NCBI RefSeq assembly: GCF_002848265.1
Contig: NZ_CP025422.1
Span: forward strand, 1,766,727 to 1,830,726
Length of the DNA stretch: 64,000 bases
Direction of reading: 5' to 3'
Source of the DNA: Zhihengliuella sp. ISTPL4
GTDB lineage: Bacteria; Actinomycetota; Actinomycetes; Actinomycetales; Microbacteriaceae
The position numbers were made by a program, and so were the translations under genes. This document shows positions 7,559 to 15,084 of this stretch, in pieces. Under the pieces are notes generated by a model. That model saw only the letters and a list, made by a program, of their open reading frames with translations. It had not been told where the DNA came from and did not search any database. Positions within the stretch are counted from its first letter, which is position 1. The number at the start of each line of letters is the position of its first letter.

Positions 7559-8214
7559 TCAGCACCACCGCCTACGAGTCCGCCGTCGCCGCCGCGTTCG
7601 CGGCGCGACTGCCCACCGCCGCACCGGTCACCGCCCGCGCCTCTCAGGTGTCCGGCGACACCGGAGAGGCCGTCGTGGCGCAGTTCGTCGGAGAGGCGAG
7701 CGCCCAGCTCGCCGTCCAGCTCCTCGACGCCGACGTGCTCGTCGACGGTCTCGGAGACCGCCCGCTCACCGACCGGCTGCTGGATGCGCTCGAGGCCGCG
7801 GCGACCGCCCTCGGCCCCGGACTGCTCGGCGAGGCCGCCGTCGGCGACGCGTCGGCTGTGTTCGCCGACCCGCAGACCCAGCTCTTCGACCTCGTTGACC
7901 ACACCGAGCGGACCATCGGCCGACTCGCGGTGCGGATCACGCATCGCCCGGCACGTCCGACCGGAGCCGACGGCCGTCTGCATCGCATCGCGGGCGTCGA
8001 GATGGAGCTCACGGTGGAGATCGGCCGCACTCGCATGGCGGTCCGCGACGTGCTCGACCTCGAACCCGGTCGCATCGTGGAACTCGACCGCTCTGCGGGG
8101 GCCCCCGCGGACGTCAAGCTCAACGGCCGCACGATCGCGCACGGCGAGGTCGTCGTCGTCGACCAGGACTACGCGGTGCGGATCACCCGCATCCTCGAGA
8201 ACGTCGAGGCCTGA
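7555..8214 (+). CDS. fliN: flagellar motor switch protein FliN
   Basis: FliN forms the base of the C-ring and aids export docking. The GTG start overlaps the fliM stop by 4 bases. At 219 residues it is longer than enteric FliN (about 137). An Ala-rich N-terminal domain of about 130 residues is followed by a clear SPOA domain (about 140-215) with VEMELTVEIGRTRMAVRDVL and the ending DQDYAVRITRIL. The extra N-terminal part may be a reduced CheC-like domain as in FliY, but I see no phosphatase motif. Confidence 0.88.
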   Translation: MISTTAYESAVAAAFAARLPTAAPVTARASQVSGDTGEAVVAQFVGEASAQLAVQLLDADVLVDGLGDRPLTDRLLDALEAAATALGPGLLGEAAVGDASAVFADPQTQLFDLVDHTERTIGRLAVRITHRPARPTGADGRLHRIAGVEMELTVEIGRTRMAVRDVLDLEPGRIVELDRSAGAPADVKLNGRTIAHGEVVVVDQDYAVRITRILENVEA

Positions 8215-8216
8215 CC

Positions 8217-8696
8217 CTGGACGACCTCCTGCTCGCGCTGCGGGTCGGGCTGTCGCTCGCCGCGGTGCTCGGGCTGCTCTGGTTCCTGCAGCGCCGGGTC
8301 TCGAAGACCCAGGCGCGACGGCGTGACGCCGAGGCCATCACGGTGCTCGGACGTCAAGGCATCGGTCCGAAGGCGCAGCTCGTGGTCGTGCAGACCGACG
8401 ACGCCCGTTACGTCCTCGGGGTCACCGAGCACGGCGTGAGTGTGGTGGACCGCCTTCCGGTCCGGCCGGCGGTCGATGAGCAGGACCACACAGGGGATAC
8501 GGCCGCAGCGACGACCGACGACGCCGAGTTCGACCGCATCCTCGCCGCCGCCGCCCTCACGAGCACCCCCGCCGTGTCCGCCGCCCCTCCGGAGCTCCGT
8601 CGCCGCGTGCGGCACCGCAACGACCCGCTCCGCGGTTCCATCCTCTCCCCCGACACCTGGCGGCAGACCGCCGAGGCGCTCCGGCGCGCACGATGA
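8217..8696 (+). CDS. fliO: flagellar biosynthesis protein FliO, probable CTG start
   Basis: FliO assists assembly of the FliPQR export gate. The frame encodes one membrane helix rich in Leu, Ala and Val, then a basic QRRVSKTQARRR stretch, a small beta domain (IGPKAQLVVVQTDDARYVLG) and a disordered tail. No ATG, GTG or TTG exists in frame upstream of the helix. GTG at 8265 would cut the helix in half. CTG at 8217 has GAGG at 8206-8209 with a 7-nt spacer and gives the whole helix (159 residues); CTG at 8211 is an alternative. It overlaps fliP by 4 bases. Confidence 0.75.
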   Translation: MDDLLLALRVGLSLAAVLGLLWFLQRRVSKTQARRRDAEAITVLGRQGIGPKAQLVVVQTDDARYVLGVTEHGVSVVDRLPVRPAVDEQDHTGDTAAATTDDAEFDRILAAAALTSTPAVSAAPPELRRRVRHRNDPLRGSILSPDTWRQTAEALRRAR

Positions 8697-9502
8697 CCGC
8701 GACCCGTGCCGTCGATCGCGGTCGCGCCTCGCGGCTGCTCGTCCTCGTCGCGGTCGCGATCCTCCTCGCCGTCGTCCTCGTCGCCCTCACCGGCACCGCC
8801 GCGCACGCGGAGCTCACCCCGGACGACGGCGAGGGCGTGACGATCGACATCAACGGCATCGACGGCGGCCCGTCCGGATCGATCCTCACCCTCCTGGGGA
8901 TCACGCTGCTGTCGGTGGCCCCCGCGCTGTTGCTGATGATGACGTCGTTCACGAAGATCTTCGTGGTGCTCGCGATGACCCGGAACGCCCTGTCGCTGCC
9001 GACGATCCCGCCGAATCAGGTGCTCGCCGGACTGTCGCTCTTCCTGTCGTTGTTCATCATGTGGCCGGTCCTGACCGAGATCAACACGCTCGCGGTGCAG
9101 CCGTACATCGACGGCGCGCTCACGTTCACGCAGGCCGTGGACGTCGGGCAGGGCCCGCTGCGGGAGTGGATGCTGCACTACACGCGCGAGGAGGACCTCG
9201 CACTGATGACCCGGATGGCCGGACAGGACAACCCCGAGGACGCCGCGAGCGTCCCGATGTACACGCTCATCCCCGCGTTCATGATCTCGGAGCTGCGGGC
9301 CGCCTTCATCATCGGCTTCGTGATCTTCGTGCCGTTCCTCGTGATCGATCTCGTGGTCGCCGCGGCACTGATGTCGATGGGCATGATGATGCTCCCTCCG
9401 GTCATGATCTCGCTGCCGTTCAAGATCCTGCTGTTCATCCTCGTCGACGGGTGGGGGCTCATCATCAAAGCCCTCTTGGAGAGCTACGGAGGTGTGGGAT
9501 GA
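8693..9502 (+). CDS. fliP: flagellar export gate protein FliP
   Basis: FliP is the main ring subunit of the flagellar type III export gate. The 269-residue protein begins with a basic N-terminus and a cleavable signal sequence ending near AHA. A soluble loop and about four membrane segments follow. Family signatures are MMTSFTKIFVVLAMTRNAL (about 82-100) and the C-terminal MMMLPPVMISLPFKILLFI. It overlaps fliO (ATGA) and fliQ (ATGA), consistent with one translationally coupled fliO-P-Q block. Confidence 0.96.
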   Translation: MTATRAVDRGRASRLLVLVAVAILLAVVLVALTGTAAHAELTPDDGEGVTIDINGIDGGPSGSILTLLGITLLSVAPALLLMMTSFTKIFVVLAMTRNALSLPTIPPNQVLAGLSLFLSLFIMWPVLTEINTLAVQPYIDGALTFTQAVDVGQGPLREWMLHYTREEDLALMTRMAGQDNPEDAASVPMYTLIPAFMISELRAAFIIGFVIFVPFLVIDLVVAAALMSMGMMMLPPVMISLPFKILLFILVDGWGLIIKALLESYGGVG

Positions 9503-9771
9503 GCCCGGAAGCCGTCCTCGACATCGGCGCCCAGGGCCTCCTGATCGCCGCGAAGCTCGCCGCGCCGATGCTCGTCACGGCGCTCGTGGTGGGCTTCGCG
9601 ATCTCGCTGCTGCAGTCCATCACCCAGGTGCAGGAGGTGACGCTGTCGTTCGTGCCGAAGATCGTCGCGGTCGGCATCGCCCTGCTCATCGCCGGGAACT
9701 GGATGATCGCCGAGATCATCGCCTTCACGAACGAGATGTTCGCCCGCATCCCCTCCCTGCTGAGCGGATGA
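9499..9771 (+). CDS. fliQ: flagellar export gate protein FliQ
   Basis: FliQ is a small export-gate subunit that packs around FliPR. The 90-residue protein has two membrane hairpin helices, with the conserved QSITQVQEVTLSFVPKI between them. The ATG at 9499 overlaps the fliP stop and is preceded by GGAGGTG, an excellent ribosome binding site. Length matches the family (about 89). Confidence 0.96.
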   Translation: MSPEAVLDIGAQGLLIAAKLAAPMLVTALVVGFAISLLQSITQVQEVTLSFVPKIVAVGIALLIAGNWMIAEIIAFTNEMFARIPSLLSG

Positions 9772-9775
9772 GCCC

Positions 9776-10537
9776 GTGTTCATCCCGATCGACTTCGCGT
9801 GGCTGGAGGCCACCCTGCTCGCCGCCGTGCGGATCACGGCGTTCATCATGATCGCCCCGCCGTTCTCGTATGGCGCGATCCCGGTGCGCGTGAAGGCGAT
9901 GCTCTCGATCGGGCTGTCGCTCGCTGTCGGCGGGGCGGTCGCTCCCGGGTACGAGAACCTGGACACGGGGCCGTTCCTCGGCGCGCTCGTCATCCAGCTG
10001 CTGACCGGCGCGCTGCTGGGCTTCCTCGTGCTCCTGTGCTTCTCCGCGGTCCAGGCCGCCGGCAGCCTGATCGACGTGTTCGGCGGGTTCCAGCTCGCCC
10101 AGGCCTTCGATCCGGCGGCGATGGTGAACGGCGCCCAGTTCACGCGCCTGTTCCATCTCACGGCCCTCACGCTGCTCTTCGCCTCCGGTGGCTATCAGCT
10201 CATCCTCGCAGGCCTCGCGCGCAGCTTCGACGCCGTGCCGGTCGACGGCGTGTTCGCGGTGGCAGGGCCGGCAGAACTGCTCGTCGACGGGGTGTCCCAG
10301 ATGGTCCTGGCGGCCGTCCAGATCGCGGGACCGCTGGTCCTCGTGCTCTTCCTCGCCGATGTCGGGCTCGGGCTCATCACGCGCGTGGCGCCGGCGCTCA
10401 ACGCCTTCGCGATGGGCTTCCCCGTCAAGATCCTCCTCACACTCCTGCTCGCGGGCGCCGTGTACGTCGCGTTCCCCGGCATCGTCGATGCCCTCGCCAC
10501 CCAGGCGTTCCGCCTGATGCAGGGGGTGAGACCGTGA
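9776..10537 (+). CDS. fliR: flagellar export gate protein FliR
   Basis: FliR completes the export gate and contacts FlhB. The 253-residue protein starts with GTG at 9776, 4 bp after fliQ. It has about six membrane segments, with conserved blocks such as PVRVKAMLSIGLSLAVGG, the GSLIDVFGGFQLAQAFDP region and GLITRVAPALNAFAMGFPVK. The stop overlaps the flhB GTG start by 4 bases. Confidence 0.95.
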   Translation: MFIPIDFAWLEATLLAAVRITAFIMIAPPFSYGAIPVRVKAMLSIGLSLAVGGAVAPGYENLDTGPFLGALVIQLLTGALLGFLVLLCFSAVQAAGSLIDVFGGFQLAQAFDPAAMVNGAQFTRLFHLTALTLLFASGGYQLILAGLARSFDAVPVDGVFAVAGPAELLVDGVSQMVLAAVQIAGPLVLVLFLADVGLGLITRVAPALNAFAMGFPVKILLTLLLAGAVYVAFPGIVDALATQAFRLMQGVRP

Positions 10538-11625
10538 GCGGTTCGGACAGCGGCGAGCGCAGCGAGAAGGCCACCGAGAAGCACCTCAGGGAGGCCCGGC
10601 AGAAGGGCCGGATCGCCCGGAGCCAGGACCTCACGGCATGGCTCGGCATCGGCGCCGCCGCCGTCATGATGCCCGCCGCCATCGCCGCGGGGACCGCGGC
10701 CGGCACCGAGCAGCTGGTGACCCTCGCCGGGCTCATGCAGGCGCCCTCTCCGGAAGCCGCCCTCGCCGCCCTGGGGCGGGCCCTCGCCTCGGTACTGCCC
10801 ACGCTGGGCGCGCTGCTGGCCGCGGTCGCGATCGTGACGCTGTTCGGCGCGGTGGTACAGGGTGGCGTGCACCTGCGCAAGCTGTCCGGGCGCTACGAGC
10901 AGTTCAACCTCGTCTCCGGCGTCCGTCGGGTGTTCGGTCTGCAGGCCCTCTGGGAGGGCGCGAAGGCCCTGCTGAAGACGGCTGCCATCGCTCTTGCGCT
11001 GTGGGTCGTCATCGCCGGCCTCATGCCCGTGCTGACCGCGAGCGGCGCCCATTCGATCTCCCGGCTGCTCGGCACCGCAGCGGACGGCACCGCGGCCCTG
11101 CTGCAGACCGCCATCGCCGTGGGCCTGGTCCTCGCTGCCATCGACCTGTTCGTCGTCATGCGGCGGAACCGCAAGCACACGCGCATGACGAAGCGCGAGG
11201 TGCGCGACGAGAACAAGAACTCCGAGGGCGACCCGCTGATCCGCCAGCAGCGCAGGTCGCGCCAGCTGGCGGTGAGCCGCAACCGCATGATCGCCGCCGT
11301 GGCGGGCTCCGACGTCGTGGTCGTCAACCCCACGCACATCGCCATCGCCCTGGAATACGACCCCGGAACGTCCGCCCCGCGGGTCGTCGCGAACGGCAGC
11401 GGTGTCATCGCCGAGCGCATCCGTGAGAAGGCGCTCGAGTCGGGCGTCCCCCTCGTCCGCGACGTCACGCTCGCCCGCGCCCTGCATGCCGCGTGCGAGC
11501 TGGGGCAGGAGATCCCCGAAGACCTCTACAACGCCGTGGCGCGTGTCCTCGTGTTCGTCGACGCGCTGCGGCGTCGCGGCGCCGCCCGCGGTATCCACTC
11601 GCTCCCCTATCGGAGGACCGTATGA
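10534..11625 (+). CDS. flhB: flagellar export switch protein FlhB
   Basis: FlhB controls the substrate switch from hook to filament. The 363-residue protein begins with the typical SGERSEKATEKHLREARQKG opening. Four membrane segments lie between about 35 and 210. The autocleavage motif NPTH is intact at 265-268, followed by the conserved IALEYDP segment and a VPLVRDVTLARALH block. The GTG start overlaps fliR and the stop overlaps flhA (ATGA). Cleavage at NPTH after interaction with FliK is expected from family knowledge. Confidence 0.96.
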   Translation: MSGSDSGERSEKATEKHLREARQKGRIARSQDLTAWLGIGAAAVMMPAAIAAGTAAGTEQLVTLAGLMQAPSPEAALAALGRALASVLPTLGALLAAVAIVTLFGAVVQGGVHLRKLSGRYEQFNLVSGVRRVFGLQALWEGAKALLKTAAIALALWVVIAGLMPVLTASGAHSISRLLGTAADGTAALLQTAIAVGLVLAAIDLFVVMRRNRKHTRMTKREVRDENKNSEGDPLIRQQRRSRQLAVSRNRMIAAVAGSDVVVVNPTHIAIALEYDPGTSAPRVVANGSGVIAERIREKALESGVPLVRDVTLARALHAACELGQEIPEDLYNAVARVLVFVDALRRRGAARGIHSLPYRRTV

Positions 11626-13685
11626 AGAAGCTGCTCCCCACACTCGGAGTGCCCATCGGCGTCGTCGGCATCATCATGCTGCTCGTCGTTCCGGTGCCGC
11701 CGTTCCTGCTCGACGTGCTGATCATCCTCAACATCATGTTCGCGTTGGTGATCCTGCTGACGTCGATGTTCGTGAAGAAGCCGCTCGACTTCTCCGTGTT
11801 CCCCTCGCTGCTGCTCGTGGCGACGCTGTTCCGCTTGGGGCTCAACGTCGCCTCCACCCGCCTCGTTCTCGGCGAGGCCTACGCGGGACAGGTCATCGAG
11901 GCGTTCGGGGCGATCGCGGTGGGCGGCTCGCTCATCATCGGCGCGGTCGTGTTCCTCATCCTCGTCGTCATCCAGTTCGTCGTGGTGACCAAGGGCGCCG
12001 AGCGCGTGGCCGAGGTCGGGGCTCGGTTCACGCTCGACGCCATGCCGGGCAAGCAGATGGCGATCGACGCCGACCTCAACGCCGGCCTCATCAGCGACAC
12101 CGAAGCCCGTGAGCGCCGGGCGGAGGTCGCGGCCGAGTCGGACTTCTACGGTGCGATGGACGGCGCCTCGAAGTTCGTCAAGGGCGACGCGATCGCCGGC
12201 CTCGTCATCATCATCATCAACCTCGTCGGCGGCATCGCGATCGGTCTCGTCCAGCACGGGATGTCCATCGACCAGGCCGTCAGCACCTACAGCCTCCTCA
12301 CGATCGGTGACGGTCTCGTCACGCAGATCCCCGCCCTGCTCATGGCTGTCTCGACCGGCATGATCGTCACCCGGTCGACCGCCGAGGCCGAGATGGGCAC
12401 GGCCGCGTCGGCGCAGCTCGGGCAGTCGCGCAACGCTCTCCTCATCGCGGGCTGCGCCGCCATCGTGATGTCGCTCATCCCGCACATGCCGATGCTCCCG
12501 TTCCTGGCGATCGGCGCCCTGCTGCTCCTCATCGCCCAGCGCATCACCGCGACCCGCAAGCGGGAAGAGGCGGAGGCCGCACAGGCCCCCGCGCCGGTGC
12601 CCGCGGACCAGCCGGAGGAACTCATCGAGCGCATGCGGGTGCACCCCCTCGAGATCCTCCTCGCCCCGGACATCGTGGACCTGGTGACCGGCGGCCCCGA
12701 CGATCTCCTCGCGAGGGTCAAGGCACTGCGGCGGCGCATCGCGCTCGACCTCGGTCTGGTCACCCCGCCCGTGCGCACCAGGGACAGCATCGAACTCCCC
12801 CAGGCGACCTACGTCATCCGCATCGCCGGCGTCGAGACCGGGCGGGGCACCGCGCCGACCGGATCGGTGCTGGCTCTCGGACAGGGCCTGGACAGCCTGC
12901 CGGGGACCGCTGCCCTGGACCCGGTGTTCGGCCTCGAGGGCAAATGGATCCCGATGGAGATGCGGCACAGCGCGGAGTTCGCGGGAGCCACGGTGATCGA
13001 CAGGGCGAGCGTCATCATCACCCACCTGTCGAGTGTCATCCAGACCCACGCGGCGCGCCTGCTCACCCGCGAGGACGTGCGCCAGCTCACCGACGCCCTG
13101 AAGCAGGTCTCGCCGTCGGCGGTGGAGGAGCTCACGCCCGCCCTGCTGTCCCTCGCGGAAGTCCAACGCGTGCTGCAGGGTCTCCTTGCCGAGCGCGTGC
13201 CGATCAACGACCTCAGCCGGATCTACGAGGCGCTCGCCCTGCGGGCCAAGACCTCGACCGACCCGGAGGGCCTGATCGAAGCGGCTCGGGCGGCCCTGGG
13301 GCCGGCTATCGCCGCGCGCTTCGCCGAGGACGGCACGCTGCGCGTGGTCATGATCGCCCCGCTGCTGGAGCAGGCGATGCTGGAGAGCCTCCGCCCGAGC
13401 GACGAGGGGTCGCAGATCGTCTTCGATCCGCCGCGGCTGGAGGCGGTGATCGCGTCGGTGAAGCAGGCCCTGGCGGCGCAGGCCGACGGCGGTGAACCTG
13501 TCCTCGTGTGCGCCCCGTCCCTGCGCCCGGCCGTGCGGCGGCTCGTGTCGGCGCAGACCGACGGTCTCCCCGTGCTCTCGTACAGCGAGGCGACGGCCGC
13601 ACCGCTCACGATCGAGACGATCGGCGTGGTCCGCGACTCCTCCACCGCGTCGCTCGGGGCCGCCCCCGCCGCACCAGTAGGCTGA
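11622..13685 (+). CDS. flhA: flagellar export protein FlhA
   Basis: FlhA is the large nonameric export component driving proton-coupled secretion. The 687-residue protein has eight predicted membrane segments in its first half and a cytoplasmic domain from about 330. The FHIPEP signature region is visible as RLGLNVASTRLVLGE. The start is the ATG overlapping the flhB stop, preceded by GGAGG. A hydrophilic, slightly Pro/Ala-rich linker (AEAAQAPAPVPADQPEEL) joins the halves. A -10-like element for csrA overlaps the last codons. Confidence 0.96.
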   Translation: MKKLLPTLGVPIGVVGIIMLLVVPVPPFLLDVLIILNIMFALVILLTSMFVKKPLDFSVFPSLLLVATLFRLGLNVASTRLVLGEAYAGQVIEAFGAIAVGGSLIIGAVVFLILVVIQFVVVTKGAERVAEVGARFTLDAMPGKQMAIDADLNAGLISDTEARERRAEVAAESDFYGAMDGASKFVKGDAIAGLVIIIINLVGGIAIGLVQHGMSIDQAVSTYSLLTIGDGLVTQIPALLMAVSTGMIVTRSTAEAEMGTAASAQLGQSRNALLIAGCAAIVMSLIPHMPMLPFLAIGALLLLIAQRITATRKREEAEAAQAPAPVPADQPEELIERMRVHPLEILLAPDIVDLVTGGPDDLLARVKALRRRIALDLGLVTPPVRTRDSIELPQATYVIRIAGVETGRGTAPTGSVLALGQGLDSLPGTAALDPVFGLEGKWIPMEMRHSAEFAGATVIDRASVIITHLSSVIQTHAARLLTREDVRQLTDALKQVSPSAVEELTPALLSLAEVQRVLQGLLAERVPINDLSRIYEALALRAKTSTDPEGLIEAARAALGPAIAARFAEDGTLRVVMIAPLLEQAMLESLRPSDEGSQIVFDPPRLEAVIASVKQALAAQADGGEPVLVCAPSLRPAVRRLVSAQTDGLPVLSYSEATAAPLTIETIGVVRDSSTASLGAAPAAPVG
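13678..13683 (+). promoter_or_regulatory. -10 element of a putative leaderless csrA promoter
   Basis: TAGGCT lies exactly 6 nt before the csrA ATG, inside the end of flhA. The same TAGGCT-N6-start arrangement precedes acpS, the tyrosine phosphatase gene and truA in this window. No convincing -35 was seen. If active, csrA would also be expressed separately from the fliM operon as a leaderless mRNA. Confidence 0.4.
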
Positions 13686-13689
13686 ACGA

Positions 13690-13941
13690 ATGCTGGTGTT
13701 GACGAGGCGGATCGGTGAGAGCGTACGCATCGACGGCGAGATCGAGGTCACGCTGCTCGACATCAAGGGCGACAGCGTGCGCATCGGGGTCAAGGCCCCG
13801 CGGGAGACTCGCATCCAGCGCACTGAGATCATCGAGGCGGTCGTCGCCGAGAACGTCTCCGCCGCCGCCGACACCGACGCGAGCGCCGCGGACGCGATCA
13901 CCGCCGCACTCGCGCGGGGGCGCGCGAAGCAGACCCCCTAG
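13690..13941 (+). CDS. csrA: carbon storage/translation regulator CsrA
   Basis: CsrA is a small dimeric RNA-binding protein that blocks or modulates translation at GGA motifs; in Gram-positives it typically controls flagellin output together with FliW. The 83-residue protein opens MLVLTRRIGESVRIDGEIEV and carries the RNA-contact segment GVKAPRETRIQRTEI. The canonical fold ends near residue 55. The remaining 28 residues are an Ala/Asp-rich tail ending ALARGRAKQ, longer than in most family members. It closes the flagellar cluster, 4 bp after flhA. FliW is not encoded in the window. Confidence 0.95.
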   Translation: MLVLTRRIGESVRIDGEIEVTLLDIKGDSVRIGVKAPRETRIQRTEIIEAVVAENVSAAADTDASAADAITAALARGRAKQTP

Positions 13942-13947
13942 GCCCGC

Positions 13948-15084
13948 TCAGACGGCAGCCAGGTCCGAATCCCTGGCCCGCTTCCACTGATCCCCGCCGG
14001 CGTCGCTCGCCCGGTTCGCGGCCGACGACGCCGCCGCCAGCAGGGCGTCGTAATCGAATCCGGCGACGCCGGCCGTCGCCCAGCCGATGCTCGCGGACGA
14101 GCGGATCCCACTCGCCGGCGCGTCCAGATCGATGATCGAGACGGATGTGAGGATCGCCCGCAGGTGGAAGCGCACCGCTTCGTCGCTGCCGTGAATGAGC
14201 ACGATCGCCCGGTCGTCGGCGACCCGCTCCGCGTCGGCGGTCGCCGGCAATGCGGCGCAGATGTCGGCATGGAACCGATCGGCGATACGCCGGAAGCCGG
14301 CGCTGCTCGATGCCTCCCGCAGATCGGTCGGGTCGTCCAGCCGGATGTCGAGCACCGACCACGCGGTGTCCTTCTGCGCTGCGGCCTTGCGGAGCCGATC
14401 CCTGGCCCGGTCCGCGGCGCCGTCGGTTCCGGGAGCCGCCTCCTCCACCCGCACGAGGAGCACGAGGGTGAACGCGGCGCACGTGCTCACCACGATCGTC
14501 CCGACCGCGTTCATCCCCCGCAGCACACTCAACTGCGCCTCGGTGCTCACGCCGCCTGAGACGAGCGCAGAGCAGGCGCTGACGATCGCGACGACGACGA
14601 ACCCACAGGCGGCGAGCGCGAGCGGCAGCACGATGTCCCTCGACGCCGGCTGCCCCCGGAGGAGCTCCCACGCCAGCAGCCCCGCGAAGACCGCCATCGC
14701 CAGGAAGACGACGTGGAAGACCGGCAGGTACCAGCGCGTACCCGCCGTCAGGATCAGAGCCGTCGGCACGCCGACGAGGGACAGGAGGACGGGGAGCCAG
14801 GGTGCTGTGCGCCGGAAGTGCATCCGCACGCCGATCCAAACGAGCGGTACGAAGGCGACGACGATCGCCGAGGCGGCGGCCCGGAGGACGGGACTGCCCG
14901 TGTAGTGGCCCGCGGCCCACAGGTAGGCGCCCAGCATCCCGATGCCGAACGCGACGCCCCAGACGATCGTCGCCCTGCTCGGTCGTGCGAGGGTCGCCAG
15001 GCCCACGACGACCGCGGTGAGCACGGTCACGACCACGACCATGCTCGTCGTGACGTCGACGCTGACGGGGACGAGCGGGGTCAT
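13948..15084 (-). CDS. seven-TM membrane protein with degenerate GGDEF-like domain
   Basis: The 378-residue protein has about seven membrane helices in residues 10-220 and a cytoplasmic domain from about 230 to 378. That domain resembles a GGDEF diguanylate cyclase in overall pattern: an AWSVLDIRLDD first strand, a FRRIADRFHADI helix, a SASIGWATAG beta strand and a YDALLAAASSAANRA helix. The GGDEF active loop is absent; the corresponding position reads DDRAIVLIHGSDEAV. It is therefore unlikely to make c-di-GMP and may bind a nucleotide or act as a sensor partner. Its ATG overlaps the stop of the upstream histidine kinase (ATGA). It converges with csrA, 6 bp away. Confidence 0.65.
   Translation of the reverse strand: MTPLVPVSVDVTTSMVVVVTVLTAVVVGLATLARPSRATIVWGVAFGIGMLGAYLWAAGHYTGSPVLRAAASAIVVAFVPLVWIGVRMHFRRTAPWLPVLLSLVGVPTALILTAGTRWYLPVFHVVFLAMAVFAGLLAWELLRGQPASRDIVLPLALAACGFVVVAIVSACSALVSGGVSTEAQLSVLRGMNAVGTIVVSTCAAFTLVLLVRVEEAAPGTDGAADRARDRLRKAAAQKDTAWSVLDIRLDDPTDLREASSSAGFRRIADRFHADICAALPATADAERVADDRAIVLIHGSDEAVRFHLRAILTSVSIIDLDAPASGIRSSASIGWATAGVAGFDYDALLAAASSAANRASDAGGDQWKRARDSDLAAV

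Noticed and set aside
8265..8696. fliO starting at GTG 8265
   Set aside because: This would remove half of the only membrane helix. CTG 8217 with GAGG spacing fits better.
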